A model generated the notes under the pieces. That model saw only the letters and a program-made list of their open reading frames with translations, did not search any database and was not told where the DNA came from. A stretch of DNA of 64,000 nucleotides from an uncultured Bacteroidales bacterium (lineage in GTDB: Bacteria > Bacteroidota > Bacteroidia > Bacteroidales > UBA932). The stretch covers positions 84,559-148,558 of the forward strand of contig CAMVKH010000006.1 in assembly GCA_947168065.1 (NCBI GenBank). Direction: 5' to 3'. The position numbers and the translations under genes are program-made. Positions 9,482 to 18,635 of the stretch are shown here, one piece after another. How positions within the stretch are numbered: position 1 is the first letter of the stretch; the number at the start of each line of letters is the position of its first letter.

Positions 9482-9484
9482 GCC

Positions 9485-10027
9485 ATGCAGGACGCACTTC
9501 CTGCCCGACCGGTCATTCGTCGCGCTTCCCCGGAGGACATCCCTGTCATCCGGGCGTTGGCCGACGTGTGCTTCCGCGACACCTACCGCACAATCCTTTC
9601 GCCCGCGCAGATGGAATACATGATGGACTGGATGTATTCCGAGCGGAGCCTGGAGCGGCAGATGGGCCGGGATGGGCACGTCTATTTCATCGCGGAAGCG
9701 GAGGGCACGCCCTGTGCCTATTTCTCCGTGCAGCCGCTCGGCCTGCAGGACGACGGCGATTATTTGTTTGAATTCCAGAAGCTGTATCTGCTTCCTGCGT
9801 ACCAGGGGAGAGGCTTCGGACGTTATCTGGTCGCGTATGTCTTCCAGTTTGTCCGGGAAGCAGCAGGCGGCTGGCCGTGCCGCCTGGAACTGCACGTCAA
9901 CCGCAACAACCCCGCCGCGGCGTTCCACCGGCGCATGGGTTTCTCCATCCTCCGCTCGGGGGATTTCCCCATCGGGCAGGGCTTTTTCATGAACGATTAT
10001 ATCATGGGCATCCGCCTCACGGCCTAA
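9485..10027 (+). CDS. GNAT family N-acetyltransferase
   Basis: This 180-residue protein is a single GNAT domain. Motif A, which binds acetyl-CoA pyrophosphate, is visible as LYLLPAYQGRGFGRYL (Q-x-x-G-x-G pattern). Motif B follows as LELHVNRNNPAAAFHRRMGF. The N-terminus (VIRRASPEDIPVIRALADVCF) matches the beta1-alpha1 region of RimI-like acetyltransferases. The acceptor is unknown; a small-molecule amine or a protein N-terminus are both possible. It starts three bases after the coiled-coil gene. The last 11 bases overlap the convergent preA-like gene. Confidence 0.88.
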   Translation: MQDALPARPVIRRASPEDIPVIRALADVCFRDTYRTILSPAQMEYMMDWMYSERSLERQMGRDGHVYFIAEAEGTPCAYFSVQPLGLQDDGDYLFEFQKLYLLPAYQGRGFGRYLVAYVFQFVREAAGGWPCRLELHVNRNNPAAAFHRRMGFSILRSGDFPIGQGFFMNDYIMGIRLTA

Positions 10028-11468
10028 CCGTCTTCTTCGGGATGCGTTTTGCGGTCCCGATGGACTCGACGGGGCAGACAAGGCGGCAGAGGTGGCAGCC
10101 CACGCATTTGGCCCCATTCAGGTGCGGCCGACGGTCCTCGCCGAAGCGGATGGCCTGGTGCCCGCCGTCCCGGCAGGAGATGTAGCAGCGGCCGCAGCCG
10201 ATGCACGTCTCCGGGTGGAACTGCGGATAGACGATGGAGTCACGGTCCAGTTCAGAAGGAGTGACGAAGTACTTGAGTTCGATGCCGACCATGTCTTCCA
10301 GCCGTTCGTATCCGTTTTCCAGCATGTACTTCTGGAGCCCGAGCTTCAGGTCGTCGATGATACGCCGGCCGTATTGCATGACGGCTGTGCAGACCTGCAG
10401 GTTTCTGCAGCCCAGCCGGATGAAGTCCAGCGCGTCCCACCAGTTTTCTATGCCGCCGATGCCGCTCAGCTGCAGGACTTTCCGCAGGGGATTGTTGGCC
10501 ATTTCCAGGATGAAGCGCAGGGCGATGGGCTTGACGGCCCGGCCCGAGTAGCCCGAGATGGTCTTTTGCGTACTGACGGCCGAGCGGTTGTTGAGCGTCA
10601 CGGACTTGATGGTGTTGATGGCGGAAATACCGTCAGCGCCGGCCAGGTGGGCTGCAAATGCCACATTGGTCATGGCTGCCAGGTTGGGCGTCATCTTGGC
10701 GATGACCGGGATCGAGACGTTCCGTTTGACATAGTCTGTATACGTGGATACCAGTTCGGGGTTTCTTCCCACGTCGCTGCCCATGCCGGCCATGCGCATC
10801 TGCGGACAGGAGAAGTTAAGTTCGATGGCGTCGACGCCGGTCTTTTCGACGCTCTGGGCCAAGTCGATCCAGTCCGGTTCGTCCGTTCCCATGATCGAGG
10901 CGATCACCACCTTGGACGGATAGTCCTTTTTCAATCGGCGCAGGATTTCGAAATCCGTATCCAGGGAATTCTCGGAAAGCTGCTCCATGTTGCGGAAGCC
11001 GATGAATCCTTCATGTTCGTTGTGTACCGCGTCGAAACGGGGCGACACTTCGTGGATGTCTTCCCGGCAGATGGTCTTGTAATAGACGCCGCCCCAGCCG
11101 GCCTCCAGGGCGGCGGCCACCATTTCATAGTTGGTGGAGACGGCGGAGGAAGCCAGGAAGAAGGGGTTTTCGCAGGGAATGCCGCAAAAATCGATGGCCA
11201 GGGAAGGGAGCTTGCCCAGGGTTTTGGCTTGGGGCAGGGCGGCGGCTATCTCCCGGATCCGGATGGGCTTGTCGTAGTGGATGCAGGCCTTTTCCGCGGC
11301 TTCCAGCTCTTCCGGTGTCGCCGGGGCGAGCCATTCTCCGGCCAAGTCGGCGTTGTCGAATCGGATGGCGCGGATGGCGCGGGCGGGATCCGCTTTTTTG
11401 CAGGCTGCGCTGCAGGGCGGGTTTTCGCAGAGCAGGCAGCGTGCTGCCTCTTCTTTCGGGCTGATCAT
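10017..11468 (-). CDS. preA: PreA-like dihydropyrimidine dehydrogenase with extra N-terminal Fe-S region
   Basis: The 483-residue product combines three parts. Residues 11-23 hold C-x2-C-x4-C-x3-C (CLLCENPPCSAAC), the cluster pattern normally found at the N-terminus of PreT or eukaryotic DPD. Residues about 85-400 form the FMN-binding dihydroorotate-dehydrogenase-like barrel, with the catalytic Cys in LNFSCPQM. The C-terminus has two 4Fe-4S ferredoxin motifs (CIGCGRCYISC and CVGCHLCRLVC). The family reduces uracil and thymine using NAD(P)H through PreT. No flavin/NADH subunit is seen beside it, so the electron donor is unclear. It lies 15 bases after the radical-SAM gene. Confidence 0.9.
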   Translation of the reverse strand: MISPKEEAARCLLCENPPCSAACKKADPARAIRAIRFDNADLAGEWLAPATPEELEAAEKACIHYDKPIRIREIAAALPQAKTLGKLPSLAIDFCGIPCENPFFLASSAVSTNYEMVAAALEAGWGGVYYKTICREDIHEVSPRFDAVHNEHEGFIGFRNMEQLSENSLDTDFEILRRLKKDYPSKVVIASIMGTDEPDWIDLAQSVEKTGVDAIELNFSCPQMRMAGMGSDVGRNPELVSTYTDYVKRNVSIPVIAKMTPNLAAMTNVAFAAHLAGADGISAINTIKSVTLNNRSAVSTQKTISGYSGRAVKPIALRFILEMANNPLRKVLQLSGIGGIENWWDALDFIRLGCRNLQVCTAVMQYGRRIIDDLKLGLQKYMLENGYERLEDMVGIELKYFVTPSELDRDSIVYPQFHPETCIGCGRCYISCRDGGHQAIRFGEDRRPHLNGAKCVGCHLCRLVCPVESIGTAKRIPKKTVRP

Positions 11469-11483
11469 AGCGTATGTTTTTGA

Positions 11484-12245
11484 TTATTGTTTGCCTTTGA
11501 TGTCAATGGAGAATCCTTCGTCGATCAGGGGCTGGACGAGCTGGCGCATCTGATCGACCGTGAAGGCCTCTAGGTCCTGCTGGGGCGTGGGGCGGTCGAT
11601 GGTGTAGACCATGATCTCGCGGGGCCTGAGCCGGCGGACGATGTCCATCCAGCCCAGCAGCACTTCCGGGGCCGAGGAGTCGAAATCCGGGCTCCTGAGA
11701 AACATGGTCTGGAGGACGAACTGGCCGTCGAAGCGTGCGAGTGCGTCGATGACGCGTTCGACCGAATAGCCGGGTGCCGGCTGGTTGATTTTCGCCACGA
11801 GGGCGTCGGTAGGCGCGTCGATCTTCAGGATGGGGTTATCCACTTTGCAGAGTGCGGCAAAGACTTCCGGCACGTGGGCGCGGGTGGCGTTGGAGAGCAC
11901 CGATACCTTGGCGTCGGGACAGTAGGCGTCGCGCAGGAAGAGGGTATCGTCGATAATGCGGGGAAATTCGGGGTTGAGGGTGGGCTCGCCGTCGCCCGAG
12001 AACGTGATCGAGTCGATGCGGGTCCCCTCGAGCATGAGCTCCGACAGCTTGTCTTCCAGGTCTGTCCGGACCTTGGCGGCCGTCGGCAGGACGATGTCGC
12101 CGCGCCCGTCGCGGTTCCAGCCGCATTCGCAGTAGATGCAGTCGAAATTGCAGATCTTGCCTTTTGTCGGCAGCAGGTTGATGCCGAGCGAGCGGCCCAG
12201 GCGGCGGCTGTAAATCGGTCCGAAGACCGTTTCTTCTCTCATCAT
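11484..12245 (-). CDS. Radical SAM protein of the COG0731-like group
   Basis: This 253-residue protein carries the radical-SAM cluster motif CNFDCIYC near residue 32. A GDGEPTLNPEF segment (the GGE-like SAM-binding strand) and the conserved PILKIDAP and TIDRPTP blocks follow. These resemble the wybutosine/TYW1-like Fe-S oxidoreductases that are common and uncharacterised in Bacteroidales. There is no flavodoxin domain, so wybutosine synthesis is unlikely. The first of two adjacent Met codons was used; the second is equally possible. It is upstream of preA in the same unit, which hints at a nucleotide- or cofactor-related role but does not show one. Confidence 0.82.
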   Translation of the reverse strand: MMREETVFGPIYSRRLGRSLGINLLPTKGKICNFDCIYCECGWNRDGRGDIVLPTAAKVRTDLEDKLSELMLEGTRIDSITFSGDGEPTLNPEFPRIIDDTLFLRDAYCPDAKVSVLSNATRAHVPEVFAALCKVDNPILKIDAPTDALVAKINQPAPGYSVERVIDALARFDGQFVLQTMFLRSPDFDSSAPEVLLGWMDIVRRLRPREIMVYTIDRPTPQQDLEAFTVDQMRQLVQPLIDEGFSIDIKGKQ

Positions 12246-12257
12246 GACAGGTCAAAA

Positions 12258-12288
12258 TTTGTATAAAGTTAGCGAATAATTATCTTTG
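12258..12288 (+). promoter_or_regulatory. Bacteroidota-type promoter of the thioesterase-M48 unit
   Basis: TTTG at 12258-12261, a 19-base spacer and TATCTTTG at 12281-12288 match both consensus boxes exactly. The ATG at 12309 is 20 bases downstream. Confidence 0.8.
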
Positions 12289-12308
12289 CACGGCAAAAAG
12301 AAAGAGAA

Positions 12309-12704
12309 ATGTTTGTCTATCGTCATAAAGTCAACTACTACGAGACCGACCGGATGGGCGTCACGCACCACTCCAACTACATCCGTTTCATGGAAGAAGC
12401 CCGCGTGGCTTTTCTCGATTCCATCGGCGCCAGCTATTCGATGCTCGAATCCGACGGCTACATCTCGCCGGTGGTTGAAGTCAACGGCCGTTTCAAGCAC
12501 ACGACGACTTTCGACGACGTCATCGAAATATCCGTCTGCATCAAGTCGGCGACGACGTTCAAACTGAAGCTCGGCTATGAGATGCACTGCAACGGCAAGC
12601 TGGTTTTCGAGGGATACTCGCTGCACTGCTTCCTTGACAAAGCAGGCAAGCCCATTCCGTTCGACGATCTTTATCCCCAGTTCCGCGCACAGATCCAGGC
12701 ATGA
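12309..12704 (+). CDS. Acyl-CoA thioesterase, YbgC-like hotdog fold
   Basis: This 131-residue protein is a single 4HBT hotdog domain. The N-terminal block YYETDRMGVTHHSNYIRFMEEAR holds the Asp and His-Asn surroundings of the YbgC/4-hydroxybenzoyl-CoA thioesterase active site. The second half (FKLKLGYEMHCNGKLVFEGY) forms the sheet packing around the long helix. Such enzymes hydrolyse acyl-CoA or acyl-ACP in the cytoplasm; chain length is not predictable. The stop codon overlaps the M48 protease start by four bases (ATGA). Confidence 0.87.
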   Translation: MFVYRHKVNYYETDRMGVTHHSNYIRFMEEARVAFLDSIGASYSMLESDGYISPVVEVNGRFKHTTTFDDVIEISVCIKSATTFKLKLGYEMHCNGKLVFEGYSLHCFLDKAGKPIPFDDLYPQFRAQIQA

Positions 12705-13933
12705 GTTCCGAAGGACTTTACGGGCTGGTCATCTGCTTCGTCCTGGCAGAATACGTCTGGTCGAGTTTCCTGACGCTGCTGAATGTCAAAGCCGCCCGGC
12801 AGCCTGTCCCCGCGGTCCTGGCCGGCCTCTATGACGAGGAAAGTTACCGCAGGCAGCAGGCTTACGCGATGACGAACCGGAAGTTCACGCTGTTTTCCGG
12901 TGCCGTGAGCACGCTCGTGACGCTGGGCATCTTCGCTTTCGGCGGCTTCGCGGTCTTCGACGGCGCCGCGCGCTCCGTCAGCGCTTCGCCGGTGGTGCAG
13001 ACGCTGGTGTTCTGGGGTATCTTCTCCCTGATTACCTGGTTCCTCTCGCTGCCCTTCGACATATACCGCACCTTTGTCATCGAACAGCGTTACGGGTTCA
13101 ACCGCATCACGCCGAAACTCTTTGTCGCCGATGAAGTGAAAGGCCTGTTGACGAGCCTGGTCATCATGTCCGTCGTGCTGGCGCTCTGCACATGGATCTA
13201 CACGCTGACGCCGCACTGGTTCTGGCTGCTTGCCTGGGTTGCCGTTTCGCTCTTCTCGCTGTTCATGCAGTACTTCTATTCGCAGCTCATTGTGCCGCTC
13301 TTCAACAAGCAGACGCCGCTGCCGGAAGGAGAGCTTCGCACCGCCATCGAGACCTTCGCCGCCCGCGTGGACTTCCGGATCGACAACATTTACCTCATCG
13401 ACTCGTCGAAGCGCAGCAGCAAGTCGAATGCCTATTTCACGGGTTTCGGCCGGCGCAAGCGGGTCGTGCTCTACGATACGCTGATGGAGCAGCTGTCGAC
13501 CGAAGAGATCGTCGGCATACTGGCCCATGAAATCGGCCATTACAAGCACCATCATATCCTTCGTTCCCTTGTGGCGAACTTTATCAGCAATCTGTTGATG
13601 TTCTGGCTGTTCGGTCTTTTTATCTCCAGTGATGCACTAGCGCTGGCGGCCGGCTGCGAAGCCGCTTCCTTCCATGTCAACCTCGGGGTTTTCTCCCTGA
13701 TCTATACCCCGGTTTCGCTTGTGCTCGACATCGTGACCAACATCCTTTCGCGCAACCATGAGCGCCAGGCCGACGCCTTCGCCAAGGCCCAGGGACAGGG
13801 CCCTGCCGAAGCCACCGCGCTCAAGAAAATGAGCGCCAAGTCCCTCGCCAACCTGACCCCGCATCCCCTGGTCGTCTTTACGGAATACTCCCATCCTACG
13901 CTCGCCGAACGCGTCGAGTTCTTACTGAAATAA
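12701..13933 (+). CDS. M48 family zinc metalloprotease, CAAX prenyl protease 1-like
   Basis: This 410-residue polytopic membrane protease has the Ste24 layout: N-terminal membrane segments, then the zinc-binding helix LAHEIGHYKHHH (His276, Glu277, His280). The third ligand is the Glu of RNHERQADAFA (Glu354). The KSNAYFTGFGRRKRVVLYDT strand upstream is also characteristic of the family. In bacteria these enzymes probably act in membrane protein quality control, since CAAX prenylation is absent. Translation is coupled to the thioesterase through a four-base overlap. A palindromic element (13970-14111) lies between its stop and the convergent NlpC gene. Confidence 0.92.
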   Translation: MSSEGLYGLVICFVLAEYVWSSFLTLLNVKAARQPVPAVLAGLYDEESYRRQQAYAMTNRKFTLFSGAVSTLVTLGIFAFGGFAVFDGAARSVSASPVVQTLVFWGIFSLITWFLSLPFDIYRTFVIEQRYGFNRITPKLFVADEVKGLLTSLVIMSVVLALCTWIYTLTPHWFWLLAWVAVSLFSLFMQYFYSQLIVPLFNKQTPLPEGELRTAIETFAARVDFRIDNIYLIDSSKRSSKSNAYFTGFGRRKRVVLYDTLMEQLSTEEIVGILAHEIGHYKHHHILRSLVANFISNLLMFWLFGLFISSDALALAAGCEAASFHVNLGVFSLIYTPVSLVLDIVTNILSRNHERQADAFAKAQGQGPAEATALKKMSAKSLANLTPHPLVVFTEYSHPTLAERVEFLLK

Positions 13934-13969
13934 CTTTGCTGCTTACGCCTGCAGGCGCGGGTGGGATAT

Positions 13970-14111
13970 TGCTTGCGGCATCAGCCGCTAGCGGAGACCG
14001 AGCGGGAGAGCCTTGTGTAATAGCCGGTCGGAGCGATAGGGTTTGGGGCGGAGCCCCAGTAAACACAAGCGTCGGTCCGAGAAACAATTCCCAGAGCGCC
14101 TGGCGCAAGCA
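13970..14111. other. Nested-palindrome intergenic element A (putative structured RNA or terminator)
   Basis: This 142-base element fills most of the gap between two convergent genes and folds into nested perfect stems. Outer: TGCTTGCG (13970-13977) with CGCAAGCA (14104-14111). Second: GACCGA (13996-14001) with TCGGTC (14072-14077). Third: CTTGTGT (14012-14018) with ACACAAG (14063-14069). Inner hairpin: GGGGC (14045-14049), loop GGA, GCCCC (14053-14057). An alternative hairpin GCGGC/GCCGC (13975-13988) competes with the outer stem. There is no T-run of a classic terminator. Options are a bidirectional terminator, a small structured RNA or a palindromic repeat family member. I do not recognise it as a named RNA. 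Confidence 0.6.
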
Positions 14112-14112
14112 T

Positions 14113-15198
14113 TTATTTGACGCGAAGTTTACGGCCGACTTTGAGGATGGTCGTGGGAGAGATGCCGTTGAGCTGGCAGAGCTTGTCAACCGTCGTGCCG
14201 TATTTCTTGGCGATGCGGTAGAGCGAATCCCCCTTGACCACAGTGTGATAGATTTTTTCCGGCTGTGCTGCCTGCCCTGTCGTATCAGCTTTCGCCGTCG
14301 TATCCGGGGTGGCGGCAGCCGGCGCGGGTGCCGGTTTCGGTGCCGGGACGGCAGGCTCCGGTTCGAGGTCTTTCGGATCCGGCAGAAGCGCCGTCGCCGG
14401 AATCACGACCCTGGCTTCGCGGGCCGGCGCCCAGTTGCCGTCGCCGGTCAGGATGAGACGACCGCCCTGGTCGGGAATCGAAAGCGTTCCGTCGGACGCC
14501 ACATACGCCCATTTCCCGTTCTCGAAAAGCACGATGCGCCGGTCAGCGTCGGAGAGCACCAGGCTGTCCGGCGCGATGTGTACCCCTTCATCCGGATTGA
14601 AAGCGTACAGGGCCGTGCTGTCGAAACTGACGTTGTAGTCGACGAAGTCGGGGAGGATGCGGCGGGCGCCCAGCAGACGGTTGGCGTAGTACGATTCGGT
14701 GTAGATGGAACTGTAACGCACCCCGTGGTTGGAGGCGTGGATGAATTTCGGATCGTTGTTGAGCGTGTCGAGGCCGATGAAGATGCCCACGTGCCCCACG
14801 ACCTTGGGATTGTGGCGGCTGCCCAGCAGCAGGAGGTCACCCTTCTGGAGGTTGCGGAAGTCCGAGATGTCGACCTCGCGCCCGTCACGCGCCTGATCCT
14901 TCGACGAGCGGCTCAGATTGTCGTACCCGAAATGCTTGTAGACATAGCGCGTGTAGCCCGTGCAGTCGAAACGCTTCGGCCCGTTCGCGCCGTAGCGGTA
15001 GGGGACCCCCAGGAAAGTGGCGGCATATTCGATCAGCCGGTCGGCCACTTCCTCGGCCGACATCTCTATCTCCGTGGGCTGCCCCTGCGAGAGCACCGTT
15101 CCCTGCAGGGTGACCGGCTCCTGGGCGACCGCCGCCGGCCCCGGAACAAGGAGCGCGGCCAGCATGAACAGCCAAGGCAGGCGGAGGGCAGGTTTCAT
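14113..15198 (-). CDS. Secreted NlpC/P60 peptidoglycan endopeptidase with C-terminal LysM
   Basis: The start at 15198 gives a signal peptide (MKPALRLPWLFMLAALLV, cleavage near AVAQ) and a 361-residue product; the longer frame to 15372 adds non-conserved sequence. The NlpC/P60 domain spans about residues 45-185, with the catalytic Cys79 in FDCTGY, a His in VVGHVGIFIG and a polar residue region at FIHAS. A Pro/Ala-rich linker (about 275-310) leads to a C-terminal LysM domain (YHTVVKGDSLYRIAKKYG). It should cleave peptide stems of peptidoglycan in the periplasm. The start overlaps the preceding small gene by four bases (ATGA). Confidence 0.92.
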   Translation of the reverse strand: MKPALRLPWLFMLAALLVPGPAAVAQEPVTLQGTVLSQGQPTEIEMSAEEVADRLIEYAATFLGVPYRYGANGPKRFDCTGYTRYVYKHFGYDNLSRSSKDQARDGREVDISDFRNLQKGDLLLLGSRHNPKVVGHVGIFIGLDTLNNDPKFIHASNHGVRYSSIYTESYYANRLLGARRILPDFVDYNVSFDSTALYAFNPDEGVHIAPDSLVLSDADRRIVLFENGKWAYVASDGTLSIPDQGGRLILTGDGNWAPAREARVVIPATALLPDPKDLEPEPAVPAPKPAPAPAAATPDTTAKADTTGQAAQPEKIYHTVVKGDSLYRIAKKYGTTVDKLCQLNGISPTTILKVGRKLRVK

Positions 15199-15356
15199 TT
15201 GGACGAATAGAAATGGAAGCCTCGCTGGATGCCCGCGACGACCGCATCCCAACGGAACAGGATGCCGATGACGGCGATCAGCCCGATCCACAGCAGGGCC
15301 TTCGTCGTGTCGCTCTGGGCGGCATACCAGCTTTTGATTTTCTGGAACAAATTCAT
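15195..15356 (-). CDS. 53-residue single-pass membrane protein coupled to the NlpC/P60 gene
   Basis: A short minus-strand frame starts at the ATG at 15356 and stops at 15195, overlapping the NlpC/P60 start by four bases. The product begins MNLFQKIKSWYAAQSDTTK and has one hydrophobic segment (ALLWIGLIAVIGILF, about residues 20-34), then a basic/aromatic tail (QRGFHFYSSK). The tight coupling, proper start and a -7 promoter element just upstream support a real gene. It might anchor or regulate the hydrolase. No family is recognised. Confidence 0.65.
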   Translation of the reverse strand: MNLFQKIKSWYAAQSDTTKALLWIGLIAVIGILFRWDAVVAGIQRGFHFYSSK

Positions 15357-15369
15357 GGTGTCTGGTAAG

Positions 15370-15377
15370 CAAAGGTA
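15370..15377 (-). promoter_or_regulatory. -7 promoter element for the small membrane protein-NlpC unit
   Basis: On the minus strand this reads TACCTTTG, an exact TAnnTTTG match 13 bases before the start at 15356. No convincing -33 box is seen. Confidence 0.5.
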
Positions 15378-15385
15378 ATGAAAAA

Positions 15386-15416
15386 TTGGAATAATGCCGT
15401 TTTTTTAGTAATATTG
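15386..15416 (+). promoter_or_regulatory. Probable promoter of mtnA-walJ, inside the longest open frame
   Basis: TTG (15386-15388), 20 bases, then TAATATTG (15409-15416, one mismatch to TAnnTTTG). If real, the ATG at 15378 cannot be the start, which supports a GTG start at 15432 or 15444. Confidence 0.45.
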
Positions 15417-15443
15417 CTGAATGGAAAGAACGTGCATCTGACC

Positions 15444-16523
<1,080 letters not shown>

Positions 16524-16525
16524 AC

Positions 16526-17314
16526 ATGGTCCGGTTCCTGAGCCTCTCGAGCGGAAGCAACGGCAACTGCTATTATTTCAGCGACGGCCACCAGTCTTTC
16601 CTCATCGACATCGGCATCGGAACCCGCACCATCAAGAAGCGTCTGGCTGAACACGGCATCGACCTTGCGTCCGTCGGCTGCGTGTTCGTGACCCACGATC
16701 ATTTCGACCACATCCGCAGCCTGGGCAGTTTTACGGAGCGCTACCACAAGCCCGTGTACCTGACCCGCACGCTCGAACAGGCCCTGCGCCACAATATCTG
16801 CACGGCCGGCAAGCTGAAGGGCTGCGTACGCTACCTGGAGGAGGGGAGCGAACAAGTGCTCGACGGCGGGCTCCGCATCACGCCCTTCGTCGTCCCGCAC
16901 GACGCCACCCAGACCGTGGGCTACCACTTCATCCTGTCGGGCGAACGTTTCACCGTGATGACCGATCTGGGCGAAGTGACCGATGATGCGGTGCGCTACG
17001 CACGGGAGGCCGACCACCTGGTCGTGGAATCGAACTACGATGTGGACATGCTCGTGACCGGCCCGTATCCCAAAGAACTCAAGGAGCGCATCCTGACCCA
17101 GCACGGGCATCTGTCCAATGAGCAGACCGCCTCGCTGCTGCTTCGCAGCCGGCACGAAGGCCTGCGCAGCGTGTACCTCTGCCACCTGAGCGCCAACAAC
17201 AACACGCCCTCCCTGGCCCTCGCCAGCGCAAAAAAAACGCTTGAGAGCATCGGCTCCCAAGCGTCTCTTCATTGCCTTCCGCGCGGCAGCGCGTCGGACT
17301 TATTCACCCTTTAA
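16526..17314 (+). CDS. MBL-fold metallo-hydrolase, WalJ/YycJ-like
   Basis: This 262-residue cytoplasmic protein has the metallo-beta-lactamase fold signature THDHFDH (HxHxDH) at about residue 55, preceded by FLIDIGIGTRTIKKRL. Later metal and structural motifs include VVPHDATQTVGY, MTDLG and HGHLSNEQ. The start FLSLSSGSNGNCYY is characteristic of the WalJ/YycJ group, linked to exonuclease activity and DNA processing in Firmicutes. It directly follows mtnA and its last 15 bases overlap the convergent TPR gene. Confidence 0.87.
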   Translation: MVRFLSLSSGSNGNCYYFSDGHQSFLIDIGIGTRTIKKRLAEHGIDLASVGCVFVTHDHFDHIRSLGSFTERYHKPVYLTRTLEQALRHNICTAGKLKGCVRYLEEGSEQVLDGGLRITPFVVPHDATQTVGYHFILSGERFTVMTDLGEVTDDAVRYAREADHLVVESNYDVDMLVTGPYPKELKERILTQHGHLSNEQTASLLLRSRHEGLRSVYLCHLSANNNTPSLALASAKKTLESIGSQASLHCLPRGSASDLFTL

Positions 17315-18619
17315 GGAGTTGAGGTATCCGTTGTACTTCTCGTATTTCTCCATGTACTTCGGATCTTCACGGAAGATGAAGCAGATGGTCTTCAGCGGCT
17401 CTGCGCAGGCGGTCTTCAGGTCGGGATCCTTGGCGTTGTCGAAGGCGATCTCAAACGGCTCGACAGCTTTCTGGAGCGACTCTTCCATCTGTTTCTCGAG
17501 GGCGGCGTACTTGGCGTCGTCCAGCTCGTTGGAAGCTTTCTCGCGCAGGTCCACGAAGTTGTTGTAGTAGAGGGCGCCCAGACCGTACATGCCGTAGAGG
17601 TAGTTGTTGTCGATCTCATAGGACTTGCGGTAGCACTTCTCGGCGTTTTCCATGTCTTTCAGCTTGTTGTACACCTCGGCTTCCGCGTAGTAGAGGCTGG
17701 CGTTCTTCGGGTCGAGGTTCTGGGCGGTGTGGAGCAGGTCGAAGAGCTTGGCGGGATCCTCGTTGGTCTCCATGTAGAGGTTGATCAGGCCGATCAGGAT
17801 GCCGTTGTTCTCAGGGAATTTCACGAAGCCCTGCTCGAGCATGGCCTTGCGGTTCTCGTTGTCGCCGAGGGCACGGTAGACATCCGCCAGGTTGGAGTAG
17901 GTGTTGCCGTCCTGGTAGAAGCCCAGGTCGAGGCACTTCTTGTAATAGGCGATGGCCTGGTCCTTGTTGCCGGCGAGGTTCGAGACGAGGGCGCAGTAAT
18001 AGGTGTTCTGTGCGTCTTCCTGGCCGAGAATCGGGTTGGCCGCGCAGTCGGCGGTCTTCTTGAAGAGCTCGGCAGCCTTGTTGAAGTCACCTGCCAGATA
18101 CTGGGAAAGGGCTTCGTTGGAATACTTGTCGTGGATGTCCTGCATCATTGCCTGGATATCCTTGGCCTTACTGTCTTTCGAATCGACGGCCTTGGCTTTC
18201 TCGAGGGCGGCGATGGCCTTGGCCAGCATGTCGCCTTCGAAGACAGGCTTGGTGATCACGAAGAAGTCGAGGATGCCGGCTTCGTTGTAATACAGGTCCT
18301 TGTCAGCATAGGAGTCGACGGTGTAGACACCCTCGGCGCCTTTCTTCTGGCTGGTGCCGAGCACCTGCTGCTCCTTCAGGAAGAGCTTCACTTCATTCTG
18401 GGGGGTTCCCGTCAGGATATTCTTGGAAGGCTGGTCGTACGCCTCGACATACGCCTTGGCGACGGCGATCCATGTTGCCGGTTTGGCGGCCTTCTTTGCA
18501 TCTGCTGCAGCTGCCTCAGCCTTGGCAACGGCCTTCTGGGCTTCTGCTGCGTTCTTGGGCTGTGCACTGACCATCGTCAGGGAGAGGATGAGCGACAGTG
18601 CGATGAGAATTTTCTTCAT
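17300..18619 (-). CDS. Exported tetratricopeptide-repeat protein
   Basis: The start at 18619 gives a signal peptide (MKKILIALSLILSLTMVSA, then QPKNAAEAQ) and a 439-residue product; upstream codons in frame encode an unlikely Lys-rich leader. Residues about 150-410 show repeated TPR-like helix pairs, including NPILGQEDAQNTYYCALVS, DGNTYSNLADVYRALGDNE and NASLYYAEAEVYNKLKDME. It is probably a periplasmic scaffold; such proteins are common in Bacteroidales but rarely characterised. It starts 16 bases after gyrA, so the two may be cotranscribed. Confidence 0.85.
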   Translation of the reverse strand: MKKILIALSLILSLTMVSAQPKNAAEAQKAVAKAEAAAADAKKAAKPATWIAVAKAYVEAYDQPSKNILTGTPQNEVKLFLKEQQVLGTSQKKGAEGVYTVDSYADKDLYYNEAGILDFFVITKPVFEGDMLAKAIAALEKAKAVDSKDSKAKDIQAMMQDIHDKYSNEALSQYLAGDFNKAAELFKKTADCAANPILGQEDAQNTYYCALVSNLAGNKDQAIAYYKKCLDLGFYQDGNTYSNLADVYRALGDNENRKAMLEQGFVKFPENNGILIGLINLYMETNEDPAKLFDLLHTAQNLDPKNASLYYAEAEVYNKLKDMENAEKCYRKSYEIDNNYLYGMYGLGALYYNNFVDLREKASNELDDAKYAALEKQMEESLQKAVEPFEIAFDNAKDPDLKTACAEPLKTICFIFREDPKYMEKYEKYNGYLNSLKGE

Positions 18620-18635
18620 AACTTTTTCGTTTAGA

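Noticed and set aside
13936..15210. 424-codon plus-strand frame covering element A and the NlpC gene
   Set aside because: Opposite a gene with signal peptide, NlpC/P60 and LysM motifs; its own product has no domain.
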